DNA of 64,000 nucleotides from Bacteroidetes bacterium UBA6183. GTDB taxonomy: Bacteria; Bacteroidota; Bacteroidia; UKL13-3. Position 1 is the stretch's first letter; each line of letters starts with the position of its first letter. The stretch lies in contig DITN01000087.1 in the NCBI GenBank assembly GCA_002422865.1, positions 30,384-94,383 of the forward strand, written 5' to 3'. A program made the translations under genes and the position numbers. The notes below the pieces were generated by a model. The model was not told where the DNA came from, did not search any database, and saw only the letters and a list, made by a program, of their open reading frames with translations. This document shows positions 59,658 through 64,000 of the stretch, one piece after another.

Positions 59658-60434
59658 TTATTTTTTCCTTGCTATCACAAAAATATCCCACGTATTGTCC
59701 AGGTTTTCTTTGGTTAAAAAGAAATCTTTTGTAGTGATGTTTAACGTGTCGTTATTTTGCTCTTTAAGGTTTTTGCGCATAATGGTGGTTAAAAAATTAT
59801 ATGGCGCAACCAACCAACTTGCCGGTATAATTTTATGCAAACCTAATGGATCTAAACGTAAAATCTTTTTAGCCCATTTGGCATTATCATCATAATATTT
59901 ATTTACCGCTGCATTGCCCTGTACTCCCAATATTTCAAAATCGGGAAATACTTTTGCCATTTCACTTTTCATTTCATCAAATGTGTATTCGTGCACATGA
60001 AAAGGATTGCGCGCAATACTCATTTTTATGTTTGGTGTAGAGCATAAAAACACGCCACCTGGTTTTAAAATTCGGTGAACATCTTTTATAAATCCTAACC
60101 TATCGTGTATGTGTTCTATAAACTGAAATGCAGTAACCACTTCAACACTTTCGCTCTCTAAAGGAATTGGCGGAACCGAACCTGATTTAAATGTTAAGTT
60201 TGTTTTTGCTGCGTGCTTTTTTCTGGCTTCTACCAGGGTTTCTTCGCTGTAATCAACCCCAACTGTGGTTTTGGTAAAATCGGCCAAATACTGTGTTCCA
60301 TAACCATCGGCACAACCAATATCGGCTGTAGTTTTACCCTCAACATAAGGTTTAGCGTATTCGTATGCAAAAAAACAACGCTGTACGGTTACGTTGTTGC
60401 TATCTTCAAAACTTGGTCTTTCTCTGTCTGCCAT
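59658..60434 (-). CDS. Class I SAM-dependent methyltransferase
   Basis: A 258-residue methyltransferase: motif I TADIGCADGYGTQY (36-49), an acidic residue after the next strand (VGVDYSEE), the FQFIEHI post-II motif and KPGGVFLCSTPN. The substrate is unknown; close homologues are often linked to cell-envelope or O-antigen genes, but there are none adjacent. It is divergent from the DUF2461 gene. Confidence 0.9.
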   Translation of the reverse strand: MADRERPSFEDSNNVTVQRCFFAYEYAKPYVEGKTTADIGCADGYGTQYLADFTKTTVGVDYSEETLVEARKKHAAKTNLTFKSGSVPPIPLESESVEVVTAFQFIEHIHDRLGFIKDVHRILKPGGVFLCSTPNIKMSIARNPFHVHEYTFDEMKSEMAKVFPDFEILGVQGNAAVNKYYDDNAKWAKKILRLDPLGLHKIIPASWLVAPYNFLTTIMRKNLKEQNNDTLNITTKDFFLTKENLDNTWDIFVIARKK

Positions 60435-60556
60435 AAAAAATATTGTTGGTTTAAGTTATTGGTTTGATGCTGTATTGCACATCAACTCATTTAACTATAT
60501 TGCCAATGTTGTGGCGAAAATAATCAAATAACTAAATTGCTTTAAAATTATTTATC

Positions 60557-61216
60557 ATGGATTTTAAATCGTTGCTTGCTTTCCTTAAAAATTTGGAAAA
60601 AAATAACACCAAAGAATGGTTTGATGAAAATCGCAAAAACTACGAAGCAATTCGTAAAGATTGGCTGTCATTTACTGCTGATGCTATTGAAATCGTTGGA
60701 AAATTTGATAAGGATGTAGCCATGCTTGAGCCTAAAAGTTGTATTTTTAGAATAAACCGTGATATCCGTTTTAGTAAGAACAAAAATCCTTACAAAAACA
60801 ACTTTGGTATGAGTTTAAGTAAAGGCGGCAAACGAGATGATTTTTGTGGCTACTATCTACATATACAGCCCGGTGCTAGTTTTATTGCCGGTGGATCATA
60901 CATGCCCATGCCTGAAAAACTTTCGGCCATTAGACAAGAGATTGATTACAACGCAAAAGAATTTGTTGATATCATCACTCATAAATCTTTTAAAACAGCC
61001 TTCGGCACACTGAATGGAGAAAGCCTGCAACGCCCACCAAAAGGTTATGAGGCGGATAATCCCATGATTCTGTTTATTAAACACAAAAGCTTTATAGCAG
61101 AACATAAATTGAGTGATAAAGAATTGTTAGATCCTAGTTTTTCCAAGAAAATGGTAGAACTTTTTAAAGCCATGCACCCGTTAAACGAGTTTTTGTATAA
61201 GGCAATGGAGGGGTAA
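60557..61216 (+). CDS. DUF2461 (TIGR02453) family protein
   Basis: A 219-residue soluble protein with the family pattern LLAFLKNLEKNNTKEWFDEN, RDIRFSKNKNPYKNNFG, YLHIQPGASFIAGG and PKGYEADNP. DUF2461 is common in Bacteroidota and actinobacteria, with no established biochemical role. Length is typical. It is followed at 126 bases by the antiporter-like gene. Confidence 0.93.
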   Translation: MDFKSLLAFLKNLEKNNTKEWFDENRKNYEAIRKDWLSFTADAIEIVGKFDKDVAMLEPKSCIFRINRDIRFSKNKNPYKNNFGMSLSKGGKRDDFCGYYLHIQPGASFIAGGSYMPMPEKLSAIRQEIDYNAKEFVDIITHKSFKTAFGTLNGESLQRPPKGYEADNPMILFIKHKSFIAEHKLSDKELLDPSFSKKMVELFKAMHPLNEFLYKAMEG

Positions 61217-61341
61217 TCATGCCAATCAGTTTAATACTTAACCCTTCTTCCATTTGATATTTTTGATTAACAGAATAAAAGCACGCGCTATTTCTGCTAT
61301 TTATAAGGATTTACTTACCTTAGAGGTCTAAACTATTTGAT

Positions 61342-62340
61342 ATGACAGGTATTTATATCAACGTTATTGGGTTTATTATAAGTGCTTCCGTTATTGTTTA
61401 TGGCGGAACCAAACTTTCTATTTATGGTGATAAGATTGCCGACTTTACTGGGCTCGGAAAAGCCTGGGTTGGATTGGTTTTAATGTCATCTGTTACGTCA
61501 CTGCCCGAACTTATTACTGGTTTAAGCGCTGTTACCATTGTTGATGCACCTGATTTAGCGGCTGGTGATATTTTGGGGAGTTGTGTTTTTAATTTACTCA
61601 TTCTTTCTGTTTTAGATGTACAAGTTAAAAAACCTCTTTTATCTGTTGTTAAATCCGGTCATATTGTTGCGGCAATTTTGGGTATCATATTGCTTGCTAT
61701 TGTTGGGGTTGCAATTTATTTATCAGGTGCAACACCGAATTTACTATGGATAAACAGTTTTACTTTTATTCTAATAGGTGCTTATTTTCTTTCCGTATGG
61801 GGTATTTTTAAATACGAGAATGATGCGCAAAAGTTAGAGCCAACCAAGGTGATTTCACACAATAAATCAGAATTAAAAAGTGCTATTGTGGGCTACATAT
61901 TACACGCAATGGTAGTAATTGCTGCAGCAATATTTCTTCCCTATTTTGGTGATCATATTGCTGCTTACAGTGGAATGGAAGCATCGTTTTTTGGTACGCT
62001 GTTTATAGCAGCAGCAACATCTTTGCCGGAGCTGGTGGTATCATTATCAGCACTAAGAATTGGGTCGCTTGACATGGCTGTTGGAAACCTTTTAGGTAGT
62101 AATATTTTTAACATGTTTATTTTAGGCATAGATGATGTTTTTTATACCAAAGGATCTCTTTTTAGTAATATTTCACAAGCACATTTATTATCAGTGTTGG
62201 TTACTATTATTATGTCTGCGGTAGTTGGTCTAGGGTTAATTTTTAAACCCACAAAAAAACACTTTTTAATGTTTAGTTTTGATACACTTGTTATTATCAT
62301 TTTATACATATCATTAATGATATACCTTTACCTTCATTAG
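61342..62340 (+). CDS. Calcium/sodium antiporter family (CaCA) membrane protein
   Basis: A 332-residue integral membrane protein of the Ca2+:cation antiporter family (YrbG-like), with about ten helices in two inverted halves. The two alpha-repeats are visible as VTSLPELITGLSAV (51-64) and ATSLPELVVSLSAL followed by GNLLGSNIFN (225-257), the ion-binding segments. It exchanges Na+ or H+ for Ca2+ across the inner membrane. The first repeat has DILGSCVFN instead of the usual GN-x-x-GSN, a minor deviation. A terminator follows. Confidence 0.9.
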   Translation: MTGIYINVIGFIISASVIVYGGTKLSIYGDKIADFTGLGKAWVGLVLMSSVTSLPELITGLSAVTIVDAPDLAAGDILGSCVFNLLILSVLDVQVKKPLLSVVKSGHIVAAILGIILLAIVGVAIYLSGATPNLLWINSFTFILIGAYFLSVWGIFKYENDAQKLEPTKVISHNKSELKSAIVGYILHAMVVIAAAIFLPYFGDHIAAYSGMEASFFGTLFIAAATSLPELVVSLSALRIGSLDMAVGNLLGSNIFNMFILGIDDVFYTKGSLFSNISQAHLLSVLVTIIMSAVVGLGLIFKPTKKHFLMFSFDTLVIIILYISLMIYLYLH

Positions 62341-62354
62341 TGTAAAACTGCTTT

Positions 62355-62387
62355 AAAAACAATCAAATACAATGTAATTGTTTTTTT
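62355..62387 (+). terminator. Intrinsic terminator after antiporter gene
   Basis: AAAAACAAT (62355-62363) pairs with ATTGTTTTT (62377-62385), loop 13 bases, followed by further T. The rest of the gap to 62575 is AT-rich and shows nothing else. Confidence 0.7.
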
Positions 62388-62575
62388 GATATCGACTTAA
62401 CCCTATTTAGGTATATTATTTCGATGAACCGTAAGTGGATTATTGTGTTTTAAATCTTTGTGTAATTTAACTATGGGTTCTTAAAACAAACCGTTAACCG
62501 AATTTAATGACCCGCTAAATATAAATTATGAACGTTTAATAAAACCTTGTCGTTATAGCCAGTTAAATAACTTAA

Positions 62576-63841
62576 CTAAAACATACCTAACCTCGGCATT
62601 AGTTCATCTATCTTAAAAACAACATTAGTATTGGGCTGGTCAAGTTTAAACCAATCTTTTAATATCTCAGAATAAACCTGTTTGAAATCTATTTCCATTT
62701 TAACACCAGATTGGTCTGGTAACTCACCTGGTATGTGTGGAGCATCTCCTATAAATTGTTTTTTTAGTTCATCGCCAAACACAAAAACCGGTGCTGCGTC
62801 ACCATGGTCTGTGCCTAACGATTTATTACTTTTTATTTGGCGACCAAATTCAGAGTAAATCATACCCAGTATTCTTCTATGATGACCAGATCTTTTTAAA
62901 TCTTCTAAAAATACCGTTACAGCATCTCCCAAAATTCTTAATAAATGAGGGTGGTTTCCTTCTTTAGAATTATCCTTTTCTACCTGATATGCATGGGTAT
63001 CGAAACCCCCTAATGTAACCGTAAAAACTTTCGTTTTAGCCCCTCCATTTATTAGTTGAGCCACCATACGAAGTTGATTCGCTAATTCAGTATTGGGATA
63101 AATAACATGGTTTTTTCCATTTTGTAGAACGTTATGTAGAGCTCCGGATAATGCGTTTGTTAACCTTGAACTCTGACTCAAAAAATCAATTAATGAGTGA
63201 TAATTTCCATCCAAAGCTCCAATTTCCTTGTAATTTTCTCCTACTTTTTCGGTAAGCTGAGAGAAACTTGACAGTGCATAGCTAAATTGATGGATATCAC
63301 CTTGACAAGTTTCTGCAACATCATTTCCAACAGAAACAACCAATGGATGAGGGTAATATTTATTGGGGTATGCCATTGGGTAGTTAGGGTGAATAACATC
63401 TAAATAACGGCCTAACCAACCACTTGTCCAATATTGGTTAGAGGGTGATGCTGTGTTCCAAATATCCATTGAACGAAAATGGGAACGGTTTTGATTTTCA
63501 TATCCAACCCCGTGTATAACACACATTTTTTGCTGTTGTACCAAGTTATGAAACGAAAAGGCAGATGGATGAAAACCAATATCATTGTTAGCAATAATAA
63601 TATCTTTTTTATTCGGCAAAATATTTTCCCTGTGAAATAAAAGTTGATCCCAAAAGTTTATCGGTATTATTGTGTTTAAACCATCATTTCCTCCTACCAA
63701 TTGTATTAAAATCAAAATCCGGTCATTATCACTTTCCAAAGTTCCGGAAACAGCCCCTATGGCCAGCTGCTCTGTCAACAGGTTTGTTGTACCAAACACA
63801 CCTAATTTTAGTGCGTTTCTTATGAACGTTTCTCTGTTCAT
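62576..63841 (-). CDS. DUF1501 domain protein
   Basis: A 421-residue protein of the sulfatase-like DUF1501 family: LIQLVGGNDGLNTIIPI near the start, HSGVG-like VIHGVGYENQNRSHFRSMDIW, VTLGGFDTHA and the conserved GTDHGDAAPVFVFG. In Bacteroidota and Planctomycetota these proteins are exported, often paired with a DUF1800 gene; here a partial gene ends 2 bases upstream (63844). The N-terminal hydrophobic segment (MNRETFIRNALKLGVFGTTN) may act as a weak export signal, but it lacks the twin-arginine motif. Function unknown. Confidence 0.92.
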   Translation of the reverse strand: MNRETFIRNALKLGVFGTTNLLTEQLAIGAVSGTLESDNDRILILIQLVGGNDGLNTIIPINFWDQLLFHRENILPNKKDIIIANNDIGFHPSAFSFHNLVQQQKMCVIHGVGYENQNRSHFRSMDIWNTASPSNQYWTSGWLGRYLDVIHPNYPMAYPNKYYPHPLVVSVGNDVAETCQGDIHQFSYALSSFSQLTEKVGENYKEIGALDGNYHSLIDFLSQSSRLTNALSGALHNVLQNGKNHVIYPNTELANQLRMVAQLINGGAKTKVFTVTLGGFDTHAYQVEKDNSKEGNHPHLLRILGDAVTVFLEDLKRSGHHRRILGMIYSEFGRQIKSNKSLGTDHGDAAPVFVFGDELKKQFIGDAPHIPGELPDQSGVKMEIDFKQVYSEILKDWFKLDQPNTNVVFKIDELMPRLGMF

Positions 63842-63843
63842 CC

Positions 63844-64000
63844 TTAAATTAAATTCGTTTGTGGATCAATAACTATAGAGAATATTGCATGTCTAATTGC
63901 CTCTTGTTGGGCATAAGTATATTCGTTTATTGATAAAGATCTATTCCAACTATTTTCATCGCACACCGTATATAGCTTACCTAGTATTTCTTCAACACGG
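63844..64000 (-). CDS. C-terminal fragment of upstream gene (5' end outside window)
   Basis: The last 51 residues of a protein ending SINEYTYAQQEAIRHAIFSI, then VIDPQTNLI and TAA. By position (2 bases before a DUF1501 gene on the same strand) it may be the DUF1800 partner, but the visible tail is too short to identify. Confidence 0.6.
   Translation of the reverse strand, partial: RVEEILGKLYTVCDENSWNRSLSINEYTYAQQEAIRHAIFSIVIDPQTNLI

Noticed and set aside
1..64000. tRNA, rRNA, CRISPR arrays or replication origin
   Set aside because: Gaps between genes were read for cloverleaf-like, repeat-spacer and DnaA-box-rich patterns and none was convincing.

Overview
The window is a contiguous stretch of an AT-rich chromosome from a member of the Bacteroidota, most likely an environmental gliding or T9SS-bearing lineage. 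Evidence seen in the sequence: several proteins end in type A or type B Por-secretion (T9SS) C-terminal domains; promoters fit the Bacteroidetes pattern TTG-N19/20-TAnnTTTG rather than the E. coli one; Shine-Dalgarno sequences are weak; and there are many lineage-typical families (DUF6427, DUF4292, DUF2452, DUF6150, LytTR regulators, an RND pump fused to its outer-membrane factor). Genus cannot be fixed from the sequence alone. No rRNA, tRNA, CRISPR array or transposase gene was seen.

Layout. 0-5 kb: partial acidic protein, DUF486 membrane protein, MarC-like protein, fabG, a VWA membrane protein, then a 570-bp gap holding a GC-rich structured repeat. 5.1-11.1 kb: heavy-metal efflux operon (His-rich small protein, CusA/CzcA fused to a TolC-like channel, lipoprotein adaptor). 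11.1-17.8 kb, minus strand: recJ, a TolB-like propeller protein, a winged-helix regulator with a membrane partner, a T9SS cargo protein, and thioredoxin-like, cytochrome b5-like and asd genes. 17.9-29.7 kb: a secretion and surface block with an ECF sigma factor, a membrane anti-sigma-like protein that ends in a type B T9SS domain, a giant PKD protein, and a divergent 1538-residue PKD protein. 29.7-39.7 kb: housekeeping and envelope genes (DUF2452, ispH, glutathione peroxidase, dut, sugar nucleotidyltransferase, TPR protein, DUF4292 lipoprotein, EnvC-like LytM factor, DUF6427).

39.7-52 kb is the accessory part. Two paralogous LytTR-regulator/atypical-histidine-kinase pairs bracket about 7 kb of unusual genes: a short unknown protein, a helix-hairpin-helix glycosylase-like protein split by a frameshift in an A7 run, an 836-residue protein joining a TPR-like region, an orphan FtsK gamma (DNA-reading) domain and an Lcl/DUF1566 domain interrupted by two membrane helices, a DUF6150 secreted protein, and two convergent ATPases with fragments of the DUF6150 gene left on their flanks. 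This is the best candidate for an undescribed system.

52-64 kb: a further HhH-like protein, a LamG/T9SS type A protein, a LiaF-like/DUF4288/LytS-type kinase/LytTR regulator operon that probably senses envelope stress, then an SRPBCC protein, a methyltransferase, a DUF2461 protein, a Na+/Ca2+ antiporter-like protein, a DUF1501 protein and the tail of the gene before it.
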